Origin: Hymenobacter chitinivorans DSM 11115
GTDB taxonomy: Bacteria; Bacteroidota; Bacteroidia; Cytophagales; Hymenobacteraceae
Assembly (NCBI RefSeq): GCF_002797555.1
Contig: NZ_PGFA01000001.1
Location: 744,001-808,000 of the forward strand
Direction of reading: 5' to 3'
Length of the DNA stretch: 64,000 nucleotides
Each line of letters begins with the position of its first letter. Within the stretch, counting starts at the first letter, position 1. The position numbers were made by a program, and so were the translations under genes. Of this stretch, positions 7,872 through 16,107 are shown in pieces. The notes beneath the pieces are model-generated. The model saw only the letters and a list, made by a program, of their open reading frames with translations. It ran no database searches and was not told the DNA's origin.

Positions 7872-10208
7872 TCACAGTTTCACCGTGACTCGCAGCGCCA
7901 GCAGGCCTTTTACGCCTTGCAGCTCTTCGAGCTCCAGCTCTTCTACTTCGGGTTCGAGCAGGCCGCGGTCCTGGAGGTAGTCGATGTACTCCATGTATTC
8001 GGCCGCTTCGCGGAGCTGAGCGTAGACGAGGGCAATTTTGCCGGGCTGGGTGAGCCGTTCGCCGGTACCGAGCACGGTGGCCTTATCCACGCGCTTCTTG
8101 ATGATTTCGTAGCGGATGTTGTAGGCCCCGTCCACGTCGAACTGGCGCTCATCCTGGCGGAAGCGGATGCTCAGGGGCTGGCCGTGAATCAGGATCAGCT
8201 GGGTGGTGTCGAGCGGGACGGCCAGCTTGGGCTTGAGGGCCGCCGTGCGGCGGGTTATTTCCACCGTCACCAGCAGCTGCCACAGCCGCAGGTTTTTCAG
8301 GAAAACCAAGTCAAACGGCTTGTTCTCGACCAGGGAGCCGCCCACGTAGATGTTGTGCTCCACGCCGTCGGTTTTGAAACGCTGGAAGTAGTGCGGAAAC
8401 ATCTGCTGGGCCTTGGCTTCTTCCTCGTCGAGGTAGTCGCTGACGGTGTCGTTGAGCAGGGTCACGCTCTGCTCGAAGTCCTTGCGGCGCTTGTAGAGGA
8501 TGCCCAGCTCGGGGTCGATATTGCTCCAGTACTGGGCAATGACGGGCCGCAGCTCGGGCGTGTTGTTGCTCAGGTACTCAAACAGGGGCTCTACTTCCGT
8601 CTTCAGCGACTCGAAGATGCTCACCTCGTCGCCGGTCAGGATGCCCTGGCGCAGGCGGCGCAGGTTCTTGTTGACGTAGAACTTGAGTTCGTCCAGAATG
8701 GGGAGCTGCTGAAACTCGGAGGCTTTCTTGAGCACCTTGTTGGCCAGGGTCAGGTGCTCGATAAGGTCGCCCTGGATGGCTTCGTTGCGGGCCGTGCTGC
8801 TGCCCCGAATGTCGCTGGCGCCGTGCAGCGGGTACACGTCGTGGAAGACAATGGCCTCCATTTCGGCGTTTTTGTTGCCATCCTCCAGCTTGTTGAGCAG
8901 GTTCAGGGCCGCATCGGTAAAGCGCCATTCCATGGTGGGATGAATGGCCGTGAATTTCTCCTTGATAATAGCCTGCACCCGGGTCTGGATTTCCTCGGAG
9001 TTGCGCTTAACGGCCACCGCAAACAAGGGCACAAACTGCTGCACTTTCTCGATGCAGAACTCGTCCAGGTCACCCACGTTGGGCGAGCCCAGCTCCAGAA
9101 GGCCCACCGTATCGTCGCCGTAGGGCAGCAGGGCCAGAATCGTGCTTTTGATGCCGATGCCCAGAATTTGCTCCCGCAAGTCGTCGGGAATATCGGCCTG
9201 CTCCACGTTTTGCAGTACCAGGGGCTGGCGGTCCTGCAAGAGCTGGTTGTAGATGCGGCGGAAGCCCGAGCCCGAATCCTGGTTGTTGAGCTGCTTGGTC
9301 AGGAAGCTGTGGTTGATTTTGCGGCCAAAGTCCACGAAAGCCTGCTTTTTCTCGTCGTAGGCGGCAATGCCCAGCTGCAGAAACGGCCGGCCGAAGAGCA
9401 CCCGCAGCTTTTCCTGAATCTGCTCGAGCCGGTCGGAGGCTTGCAGCACGTCGCGCTCCAGCAGGTCGTACTTGAGCTCGGAGAGAATTTCCTGCTCGGT
9501 CACGTCCACCAGGTGCAGGATGTTAAAGCCTTCGAGTTCAAACCGCTCGGGCGGCAGCAGCTCGTGCCAAAGGTCGGCGCGGTGCAGGTTGTGGCTCAGA
9601 AACTCAATCTGCTCGGGCGTCAGCTCCGGCTTTTCGCCCACCACGCGCACATCCACAAACGTGGAGGTATAGCCCACGCCGTAGTGGCGGTAGGAGCCGA
9701 TGTTGTAGTCGGGCACGGTGAAGATGATGGTGCCCTGCAGAGGCAAATCCACGCCGTATACTTTGTCCAGAATCAATTGGTACACCATGCGGGCCATGTA
9801 GATATCCATGGTCCGCGGGTCGAAGTTCAGCGGCTGCTTAACGGTCTTGTTGGCGTTGAGCAGAACCTCGGCAAACTTGGGCGTGTGGTAGAAGCTCAGG
9901 CGCTGAAACGGCGCTACGGCCCCGCTGATGTCGGAGAGGAAGGAAGCCGGCGGAAACACGGCCATCAGCAGGGTCTCGACCAGGTCGCAGCTGCAGTCGA
10001 GCACGCTCAGGTCGGTAATCGGGCCGCGGCACCAGGGCGCGGCGGCCACTTGCTCCCCGATGGAGCGGGCCAGCAGGGCCACGCCGGGGTTGGGGTCATT
10101 TTCGCGGGCCTGCCAATAGCTAATAATCGGCTCCAGACTAAGCGTCGTCTTGAAGGGAAAAGCCAGGGAAGGAGCTATAATTGGGCGGGCAGTAGGTTCT
10201 CGTAACAT
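7872..10208 (-). CDS. Large GAF-domain protein
   Basis: A 778-residue soluble protein without signal peptide or membrane helix. A GAF-like domain spans about residues 255-400 (containing QEKLRVLFGRPFLQLGIAAY and later LLPYGDDTVGLLELGSPNVG). The N-terminal 200 residues and the C-terminal 350 residues are helix-rich and match no family I can name. No kinase, cyclase or output domain is visible, so it may be a sensor scaffold or bind a small ligand. The start codon ATG at 10206-10208 gives MLREPTARPI; a later start near KTTLSLEPII is possible. Long GAF proteins of this kind occur in Cytophagales; the role is unknown. Confidence 0.75.
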   Translation of the reverse strand: MLREPTARPIIAPSLAFPFKTTLSLEPIISYWQARENDPNPGVALLARSIGEQVAAAPWCRGPITDLSVLDCSCDLVETLLMAVFPPASFLSDISGAVAPFQRLSFYHTPKFAEVLLNANKTVKQPLNFDPRTMDIYMARMVYQLILDKVYGVDLPLQGTIIFTVPDYNIGSYRHYGVGYTSTFVDVRVVGEKPELTPEQIEFLSHNLHRADLWHELLPPERFELEGFNILHLVDVTEQEILSELKYDLLERDVLQASDRLEQIQEKLRVLFGRPFLQLGIAAYDEKKQAFVDFGRKINHSFLTKQLNNQDSGSGFRRIYNQLLQDRQPLVLQNVEQADIPDDLREQILGIGIKSTILALLPYGDDTVGLLELGSPNVGDLDEFCIEKVQQFVPLFAVAVKRNSEEIQTRVQAIIKEKFTAIHPTMEWRFTDAALNLLNKLEDGNKNAEMEAIVFHDVYPLHGASDIRGSSTARNEAIQGDLIEHLTLANKVLKKASEFQQLPILDELKFYVNKNLRRLRQGILTGDEVSIFESLKTEVEPLFEYLSNNTPELRPVIAQYWSNIDPELGILYKRRKDFEQSVTLLNDTVSDYLDEEEAKAQQMFPHYFQRFKTDGVEHNIYVGGSLVENKPFDLVFLKNLRLWQLLVTVEITRRTAALKPKLAVPLDTTQLILIHGQPLSIRFRQDERQFDVDGAYNIRYEIIKKRVDKATVLGTGERLTQPGKIALVYAQLREAAEYMEYIDYLQDRGLLEPEVEELELEELQGVKGLLALRVTVKL

Positions 10209-10347
10209 AAGTGACGGTATAACAGCCGGGCCCGGCAGATTGATTCACTCGCCACGCCCCAAGGCTGTTACGGCCCTATACGCAGCGCGGCTCCGCCCGG
10301 ACGTTGGTTGGAACCCGCGCGGCCCAAATACGCTACGGAGGAGCTTA

Positions 10348-10881
10348 TTAGTACTTTCTCAGCAACGTGTAGACCGGCTTTTCGCTGTCCTTAGGATCGA
10401 GCAAATTAACGGGAACGTTGTTCAGGCGCAGGTCTTTGGCAATAACCTTATAGCAGGTGCAGCAGCCATCCACGGCGTCGGGCCGGCTTTGCACGTTCAG
10501 GGAGTCGATTTTGAAAACCTGCTGGGGCAGGCCGGCGGGCCAGATTCGGTACTGATACTTGGTGAAGCGCAGCGGGGCGCTGCTGAAGGTCAGGCCCTGA
10601 CCCAGGGCAATGGAGTCGTCGATTTGGGCCAGTGTGGCGCGGACGATGCGGATGGTATCGGGCTTGAGGGTGCTTTTGGGCGCCACCGGGGTGCGGGTGA
10701 TGATGATGGTATCCAGCTCCTGGGGCGTAAAGGCGCCCGGGGTGCCGGCCACGGCGTTAAAGCGGAAAAACACCACATTGTCGAAGGTGTCCTGGCAGTA
10801 GCAGGAGTTATTAGCGCAGCAGGCCCCCACGAGCAGGGTGGAGCCAAGCAGCAGAAGCCAGGTGAGGAAGGAGCGTAGCAT
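10348..10881 (-). CDS. Hypothetical lipoprotein, cysteine-rich
   Basis: A 177-residue predicted lipoprotein. The ATG at 10881 gives MLRSFLTWLLLLGSTLLVGA followed by the lipobox cysteine (VGA-C), and the mature protein continues with more cysteines (CCANNSCYC near the start, CCTCY near residue 140). The rest is beta-rich with no family match. An upstream ATG at 10941 adds 20 residues without signal character and is not used. The gene ends 139 bases before the GAF gene start on the same strand. Confidence 0.75.
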   Translation of the reverse strand: MLRSFLTWLLLLGSTLLVGACCANNSCYCQDTFDNVVFFRFNAVAGTPGAFTPQELDTIIITRTPVAPKSTLKPDTIRIVRATLAQIDDSIALGQGLTFSSAPLRFTKYQYRIWPAGLPQQVFKIDSLNVQSRPDAVDGCCTCYKVIAKDLRLNNVPVNLLDPKDSEKPVYTLLRKY

Positions 10882-10940
10882 AGCAGCCGTAAAGGTAACG
10901 CCCGGCGGGCAGCATCCGGGCGCGGGACCAAAGCAAAACA

Positions 10941-10974
10941 AACAAAAAGCCAGCCCCGGAAAGGAGCTGGCTTC
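10941..10974 (-). terminator. Terminator after the T9SS cargo gene
   Basis: On the minus strand AAGCCAGCTCC pairs with GGGGCTGGCTT (one mismatch), followed by TTTGTTTG. It lies 22 bases after the stop codon of the gene at 10997-11878. Confidence 0.75.
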
Positions 10975-10996
10975 TTATACGACGAAACGGGGCGTC

Positions 10997-11878
10997 TTAT
11001 TGCTTGACGAAGCGCTTGGTTTCGGTGCCCGAGCGGGTCGTGATTTTGTAGTAGTAGGTGCCGGTGGGCAGGTCGTGCAGGTCGGTGCTGAGCGTGTGGC
11101 TGCCTTTCTCCTGCTGCTCGTTCTGCACCACGGGCCGCAGGGTGTTGCCGCGGCCGTCCAGAATTTCGATGGTCACGGGCCCGGCCTTTTTCACCGAATA
11201 TTCCAGCTGGTTAGTGGCCGCGGCCGGGTTGGGGTACACGTTCAGACCGGCCTCAGGGCCGGCGCCGGCCGGCGGGGCGGGGGCGTTAGGGTCCAGGAGC
11301 AGGAAGCGGGTCGGGCGCAGAAACTGGCTCATGCCGTCGTGGCCGCCGCGGTGGTGCTCCCCAAACTGCTTGTGTTTCTCCAGCTGCTCGGGCGTGGCAT
11401 TTTTGGTGGTAATGGCTTTGATGTCAGCGGCCCACTGCTGCTTCTGGGGCTGAATTTCCTGGCTGAGCTGAGCCAGGGGCGCCTCGTACTTTTTGGCCAG
11501 CAAGCCCACTTTTACCATGATTTCGCGGCTCTCGGAGCGCAGGGCCTGCAACTGCTGCTTTTGGGCGTCGGTCGGAGTGGGGCGGGGTTCGGTGGAGCCG
11601 GCGGGCTTCAGGCTTTCCCGCAGAGCCTTGCCGCGCAGGCGCAGGTCCTGCAATTCCTTCCGGTAGGTGGCCAGCTGGGCTTTGTCGGCGGGGACGAGCT
11701 GGGCTTCGAGCTTCTGGCGCTGCTGTCGCACCACGGGCAGCACGTTGGCCTGGTAGTAAGCCCGCACTTCCTGGCGGCCGGGTGTAGCAGCGGCGCGGTG
11801 GCCCTGGGCGAAGGTGGCGGAGCCGCTGAGCAGGGCCGCCAGCAGCAGGGGCAGGGATTTTAGCAGGGTTGCTTTCAT
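10997..11878 (-). CDS. Type IX secretion cargo protein with coiled-coil region
   Basis: A 293-residue secreted protein. The signal peptide is MKATLLKSLPLLLAALLSGS with cleavage near TFAQ. The middle (about 30-175) is rich in Gln, Lys, Glu and Leu and likely helical or coiled-coil, loosely like a periplasmic metal- or stress-sensing Spy/CpxP type helical protein. The C-terminal about 80 residues form a type A sorting domain: LNVYPNPAAATNQLEYSV, ILDGRGNTL, then LPTGTYYYKI and a basic end (RFVKQ). This signal directs export across the outer membrane by the T9SS. An ATG 13 codons upstream (11917) precedes no signal sequence and is rejected. Confidence 0.88.
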   Translation of the reverse strand: MKATLLKSLPLLLAALLSGSATFAQGHRAAATPGRQEVRAYYQANVLPVVRQQRQKLEAQLVPADKAQLATYRKELQDLRLRGKALRESLKPAGSTEPRPTPTDAQKQQLQALRSESREIMVKVGLLAKKYEAPLAQLSQEIQPQKQQWAADIKAITTKNATPEQLEKHKQFGEHHRGGHDGMSQFLRPTRFLLLDPNAPAPPAGAGPEAGLNVYPNPAAATNQLEYSVKKAGPVTIEILDGRGNTLRPVVQNEQQEKGSHTLSTDLHDLPTGTYYYKITTRSGTETKRFVKQ

Positions 11879-11953
11879 AAGGGGATAATAAGCCGGGGTT
11901 GCAATTTTCAGAACCATAGATGGACCAGCGGCGGTAACGTTTAATCCGGAAAC

Positions 11954-11991
11954 GAAAAAAACCGCTCCGGCGTGTGCCGGAGCGGTTTTTT
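11954..11991. terminator. Terminator after the inactive M16 gene
   Basis: A perfect stem AAAAACCGCTCCGGC / GCCGGAGCGGTTTTT with a short GTGT-type loop has T runs on both strands. It lies 25 bases past the stop codon of the minus-strand M16 gene; the other side is the promoter region of the T9SS cargo gene. Confidence 0.85.
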
Positions 11992-12015
11992 CTAGTCAAA
12001 GGCGGCTTTTGCGGC

Positions 12016-13575
12016 TTACTTAAACGTGTCCTTGGTGTCGATAACCTTGACTTCGGTTACGTTCAGCTTGTAGTTGGCCACCTGGGCGTCTTCGGCCACT
12101 ACTTCCTTGGGCAGGCCCTCACTCACTACTTTGGCGTAGCTCATGGGCGAGGGCGTGTTCTGCTTGAGCACGTCGGCCAGGGGCTGGGCCTCGCTGTCGT
12201 CCGTGACGATGGTCACGTACATGTTCTGCGTCTGCCAGTGCTTTTTAATGGCCTTGTTCACGTCGTCGAGGGTGAGCTTGGCAAACTGCCCGTCGAGCTC
12301 CTTGAGGTAGTCCTTGCGGCCGTAGAATTTGGAGTCGAGCAGAAAGCCGAGCTGCTTGGAGGGCGTGGTGCCGTAGAGCTTCACGTAGGAGCGCAAAAAG
12401 GTGCGGGTAATTTCGAAGTCTTCCTTGCTCATGCCGTTTTTCACCAGGTTATCCATTTCACGCACGGCCAGACGCAGCGCAAACGGGGCGTGGCCCACGG
12501 TGAGGCCGCCCAGCTCGGTGGGGTACTGCTTGCGCAGGCCTTCGGCAATCTGGACCGGGCGCAGCCAGAGGCTGGCGTAGTTGGCGTGGCGGGGCACACC
12601 GGGCACGGGCAGCATGTTCTGCCCGCCGTTTTCGTACCACTCAATGTAGCTGTAGTCGCCATAGTTCATCGAGCGGGTCGTGCGGATCTTGTCGTACAGG
12701 CGGCCGTAGCTTTTGCGGTGCTCCCCGAGAAAGGAGTTGGCTACCATCAAAGCGGCGAAGTCGTCACTGGCGCGGGTGGTCTGGATGGGGAAGCCGGCGT
12801 ACACGGCCGAGCCCAGGGCGTCGGTCTTGCTGATGATTTCGACGTGGATGCCCTTGGGCGCGGCCACGGTGGGCACCACGGGCTTAGCCGTGCTCTTGGG
12901 CAGCTTTTCCAGGTCATCCTTGAGCTTTTTGGCGAAGGAAGCCGGGAAGTTGCCAGCAATGCCGATGGTCAGGTTGTCCTTGCCAAAAGCGGCGGCGTAG
13001 TGCTTCTTCACGTCGTCGAGCGTGAGGCTGCGCACCCCGGCGGCGGTGCCGCGGGTCATGTGCTGGAAGCGGGTGCCGCGGAAGAGCTGGTCTTCGAGGG
13101 CAAACTTGCTGTAGTCCTCATCCGAAGAGGCCCGAATCACCTGCTCCACGTAGTTGAGCTGGTTGGACTTGAGCCGGTCGAAATCCTGCTGGGTGAAGCT
13201 GGGCGTCAGAATCAGGCCCTGGAGTACGGGGTAGAACTTGTCGGTAAAGTCCTTGTGAAACTCGAAGGTGAAGGTGGTGACTTCCTTGTCGGTGGTGGCG
13301 TAGTAGGTGGTGGCCATCGGGTAGAGGAAGTCCTTGAGCTGGGCGGCCGTCATGGCCTTGGTGCCGCCTTCGGTGACCAGCTGACTGGTCAGGAACGTGA
13401 GGCCTTCCTTGCCCACGGGGTCGGCGGAGGAGCCGTTGCGGAACTGCAGCTTCACCACCACTTTCGAGGCGTTGGGTTGGCGCAGCTCCACCACGTCGGC
13501 GGCTTGCGCGAAATGCGCCCCCACGGGGCCGAGCAGGGCCGCGGCCAGCAGCAGGCGGGAAAAAGTATGTTTCAT
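12016..13575 (-). CDS. M16 family protein lacking the zinc site (non-catalytic subunit)
   Basis: A 519-residue exported protein with signal peptide (MKHTFSRLLLAAALLGPVGA, cleavage near AQA). It has the two-domain M16 fold, but at the place of the inverted zinc motif HxxEH it reads GLTFLTSQLVTEGGT, with no His or Glu ligands. Paired M16 proteins in which one partner keeps the zinc site and the other supplies a substrate-binding residue are known from mitochondrial processing peptidase and bacterial two-subunit M16B enzymes. The active partner is immediately upstream at 13708-15102, so the two most likely form a heterodimeric periplasmic peptidase. Confidence 0.88.
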   Translation of the reverse strand: MKHTFSRLLLAAALLGPVGAHFAQAADVVELRQPNASKVVVKLQFRNGSSADPVGKEGLTFLTSQLVTEGGTKAMTAAQLKDFLYPMATTYYATTDKEVTTFTFEFHKDFTDKFYPVLQGLILTPSFTQQDFDRLKSNQLNYVEQVIRASSDEDYSKFALEDQLFRGTRFQHMTRGTAAGVRSLTLDDVKKHYAAAFGKDNLTIGIAGNFPASFAKKLKDDLEKLPKSTAKPVVPTVAAPKGIHVEIISKTDALGSAVYAGFPIQTTRASDDFAALMVANSFLGEHRKSYGRLYDKIRTTRSMNYGDYSYIEWYENGGQNMLPVPGVPRHANYASLWLRPVQIAEGLRKQYPTELGGLTVGHAPFALRLAVREMDNLVKNGMSKEDFEITRTFLRSYVKLYGTTPSKQLGFLLDSKFYGRKDYLKELDGQFAKLTLDDVNKAIKKHWQTQNMYVTIVTDDSEAQPLADVLKQNTPSPMSYAKVVSEGLPKEVVAEDAQVANYKLNVTEVKVIDTKDTFK

Positions 13576-13610
13576 TGGACGAAAGAGAATCGAGAGGGAA
13601 GGATTAGTTG

Positions 13611-13700
13611 GTTGTTGATTGTTAAATGGTGATTGTTGTTTAGCTGATGTTCAAAAATCTGACAATCAACAACTAACATTCAACAATTAGCAATCAACAA
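13611..13700. repeat. A/T-rich inverted simple repeat with core GCTGATGTTCAA
   Basis: The left arm TTGTTGATTGTTAAATGGTG and right arm ending CAACAATTAGCAATCAACAA are nearly complementary, around the core GCTGATGTTCAA. A sister element at 29217-29297 has the same wording (GATTGTTG, GCTGACGTTCAA, CAACAATC). It separates the two M16 genes and may form a long hairpin in their mRNA. Confidence 0.65.
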
Positions 13701-13707
13701 GAAAACG

Positions 13708-15102
13708 CTACTGCACGCCGCCGGTCGGGTTGGGCCCGATGGTGCCCACGGTGAGGTGCTCGGGTACGAAGTACTTCTTGGCCGCGGCCTGGATGTCGGC
13801 CGGTGTTACCTGGTCGTAGAGGGCGTAGAAGTTATTCAGGCTCTGGGGGTTGCCGGTCAGCCAGATATACTGGGCCAAGCCGTTGGCAATCTGGTCGGGC
13901 GAGTCGAGGCCCATCAGGAAGCTGTACTTCAGCGCCGACTTGGTATCGGCCAGGCGCTTGGCGTCCACGGGCGTGGTTTTCAAATCCTCCAGGGCTTTGG
14001 TAATCTCATCCTTCACGTAGGCCATGTCGGCCGCCTTCACCACCGACGCCCGGATGGAAGTCAGGTACGGGTCCCGGGTGTAGTTGGGCGAGCCGCCCAC
14101 GAAGCGCACTTTCTGCTCTTTCACCACCAATTTCTGGTACAAAGGGGAGTTGTCGGAAAACAGCATCGTGGTCAGAATGTCCAGGGCGGGCAAATCCTTG
14201 CTCTGGTCGTTGAAGGCCGGGCCGCGGTAGCTCAAGCTCACCAGGGGCGGGAAGTTGGCGTTCTGAATGTGCACGTAGCGCGGGGCCGTCTGCTCGGGCT
14301 CCTGGGTAATGGCGGGCTGGTAGCTGCCGCGCTTCCACATGCTGAAATACTTGTCGGCCAATTGGTTGACCTGCTCCGTTTTCACGTCGCCGACTACCAG
14401 CAGGGTCGTGTACTCGGGGCGGTAAAACCGGTCGAAGAACTGCAGCGAGTACTGATACTGGTTGGGCATGTCCACCACGTCCTTGAAGAAGCCCATGGTG
14501 GTGTGCTCATACGTGTGCTTGTCGAAGGCGGCGTCGGCTACTTTCTCGTTGAGCTGGGTGTAGAGCGAGGCCGAGTTCTTGGTGTATTCGCCCTTCACGG
14601 CCCCGGCTTCGGCCTTGAAGTCGTGCTCGGCGTACTTGAGGTGCTGAAACCGGTCGGCTTCCACTTCCAGCATTTTCTCCAGCATGGTAGCGTTGCCGGT
14701 CATGTGGTACACGGTGCGGTCCAACGAGGTGTTGGCGTTGGCCGAAGCCCCCACCGACTTGAGCACCTGGTCGTACTGCTCCTTGCTGTACTTGTCGGTG
14801 CCCCGGAACATGACGTGCTCGAAGAAGTGGGCAAAGCCGGTATGGCCGGGCTCCACTTCGTCGCGGGAACCGGCCCGCACCACCAGAAACACCGAGGCCA
14901 GGCCGGGCGAGTCGAAGGGCACGGTCACCACGTTCATGCCGTTGGCCAGCTGTTTCTGCTGAATAGGGTAGGGGAAAGCCGGAGCCGCCGTCGAAGTGGC
15001 GGCCGGGGTAGTAGCCGCCGGAGCAGCCTTTTTTTGCGCCTGAGCCAGGGGCGCAGCCAGAAGACCGGCGGCGAGCAGCCAGGTCTGGACGGAGTGTTTC
15101 AT
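13708..15102 (-). CDS. M16 family zinc peptidase (catalytic subunit)
   Basis: A 464-residue exported protease. The signal peptide MKHSVQTWLLAAGLLAAPLA is followed by an Ala/Thr/Pro linker and the catalytic domain with HFFEH at residues 92-96 inside GFAHFFEHVMFRGT; the third zinc ligand is likely the Glu of EAGAVKGEYTKN about 75 residues later. M16B enzymes degrade peptides in a closed clamshell. Its non-catalytic partner follows 132 bases downstream on the same strand, separated by an A/T-rich inverted repeat. The shared gene order and the complementary loss of the zinc site support joint action. Confidence 0.93.
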   Translation of the reverse strand: MKHSVQTWLLAAGLLAAPLAQAQKKAAPAATTPAATSTAAPAFPYPIQQKQLANGMNVVTVPFDSPGLASVFLVVRAGSRDEVEPGHTGFAHFFEHVMFRGTDKYSKEQYDQVLKSVGASANANTSLDRTVYHMTGNATMLEKMLEVEADRFQHLKYAEHDFKAEAGAVKGEYTKNSASLYTQLNEKVADAAFDKHTYEHTTMGFFKDVVDMPNQYQYSLQFFDRFYRPEYTTLLVVGDVKTEQVNQLADKYFSMWKRGSYQPAITQEPEQTAPRYVHIQNANFPPLVSLSYRGPAFNDQSKDLPALDILTTMLFSDNSPLYQKLVVKEQKVRFVGGSPNYTRDPYLTSIRASVVKAADMAYVKDEITKALEDLKTTPVDAKRLADTKSALKYSFLMGLDSPDQIANGLAQYIWLTGNPQSLNNFYALYDQVTPADIQAAAKKYFVPEHLTVGTIGPNPTGGVQ

Positions 15103-15264
15103 GCAAGTGAAAGGGTTAGAATGGGGAGGGCAAAACCAAGGCGGCGCACTCGCGCCAAAGGAGGCGGTGCGGCGGTAAAGGTTGCACTTTCGGGCCTAAA
15201 TTCCCGGGTAATCTACGCGCAGTTTACCCGAAGCCGCCGGCCGGACCGACTCCAGTCGGCCCGC

Positions 15265-15298
15265 AATAAAAACGGCGGCTTCGAAGGAAGCCGCCGTG
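15265..15298 (-). terminator. Terminator after the lipoprotein gene at 15325
   Basis: A perfect 11-bp stem ACGGCGGCTTC / GAAGCCGCCGT with a 4-base loop, followed on the minus strand by TTTTTATTG. It lies 27 bases past the stop codon of the 15325-16026 gene. Confidence 0.85.
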
Positions 15299-15324
15299 CG
15301 CAGTCAGATTGGTGGGGCGCAGAC

Positions 15325-16026
15325 TTAGTTGCCGGGCTTGGTGCGGGTCGAGTCGGCCGGCTCGGGGGCTTTGGGAGAGTTGCCGCTCATGCCCGGTAGC
15401 TCCTGAATAATGACCTCGTTGGGGTAGGCCGTCATAATCAGCTGCCCGCGCAAAGAGCTGGCGTCGGCCTCCACCTGGGGGCGAATCTGGTTCAGGGCCT
15501 GCCGCACCGATTCCACATCAGCCAGGCGCGGCGCCCCGGTGCGGGAGTAGCCGTGGTACATGGCCACCTTTACTTTGGCGCTGCCCTTGCCCGAGTAGCG
15601 GGCCAGCACGGAGCCGTGCACATCCACGACCTGCACCTCGGCCTGCAGGCTGGCCTGGTGGTATTCCAGCGGCACGCCCAGCAGCAGCGGGGTCAGCAGG
15701 GTGACGTACTGGAAGATGCGTAAGCCCTGGCCCGTGCGCTTGGCGCTGGCCTTGGTCACGCGCAGCTTGATGGAGCCGTAGGTAGTCGTGTCCTTCACGT
15801 CCATCAGGTTCTGCTCCAGCTCCAGCTGAAACAGCTTCTGCAGGTCCTCACTGGTGGCGCCGTTGCCTTTCTTGGCCAGGGGCCCGGCCTCCACCGACGG
15901 CTTCAGCACCGGCAGGCGCGTCGAGAGGGGCGCTGTGGGCATCGTAAACAGGGCCTGGTCCAGGGAGCGGCAGCCCATGGAGGAGGCCAGCAAGCCCAGC
16001 AGGCAAACCCGAAGTAGGTATTTCAT
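15325..16026 (-). CDS. Hypothetical lipoprotein
   Basis: A 233-residue predicted lipoprotein: MKYLLRVCLLGLLASSMG is followed by the lipobox cysteine at residue 19. The mature part has mixed alpha/beta character with a hydrophobic stretch near the middle (IFQYVTLLTPLLLGVPL) and a Pro/Thr-rich tail. The repeated pattern of strands such as GSIKLRVTKAS and ASLQAEVQVVDVHGSVLARY recalls outer-membrane-attached lipoproteins of the LptE/YajG kind, but only in style. No family is assigned. Confidence 0.7.
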   Translation of the reverse strand: MKYLLRVCLLGLLASSMGCRSLDQALFTMPTAPLSTRLPVLKPSVEAGPLAKKGNGATSEDLQKLFQLELEQNLMDVKDTTTYGSIKLRVTKASAKRTGQGLRIFQYVTLLTPLLLGVPLEYHQASLQAEVQVVDVHGSVLARYSGKGSAKVKVAMYHGYSRTGAPRLADVESVRQALNQIRPQVEADASSLRGQLIMTAYPNEVIIQELPGMSGNSPKAPEPADSTRTKPGN

Positions 16027-16107
16027 AGCGTTGCAAGTAGAAGTAAAGTAAGCAGTTGGCGGCCTGAGAACGTGCCGGGCCGGCGGTAGTTGTACGGACC
16101 AGCTCGT

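Noticed and set aside
7917..10205. Long plus-strand open frame over the GAF gene
   Set aside because: It lacks a domain or signal and mirrors the minus-strand gene codon by codon; it is a by-product of high GC third positions.
11974..15399. Long plus-strand open frames over the M16 pair
   Set aside because: They are antisense shadows of the two M16 proteases.
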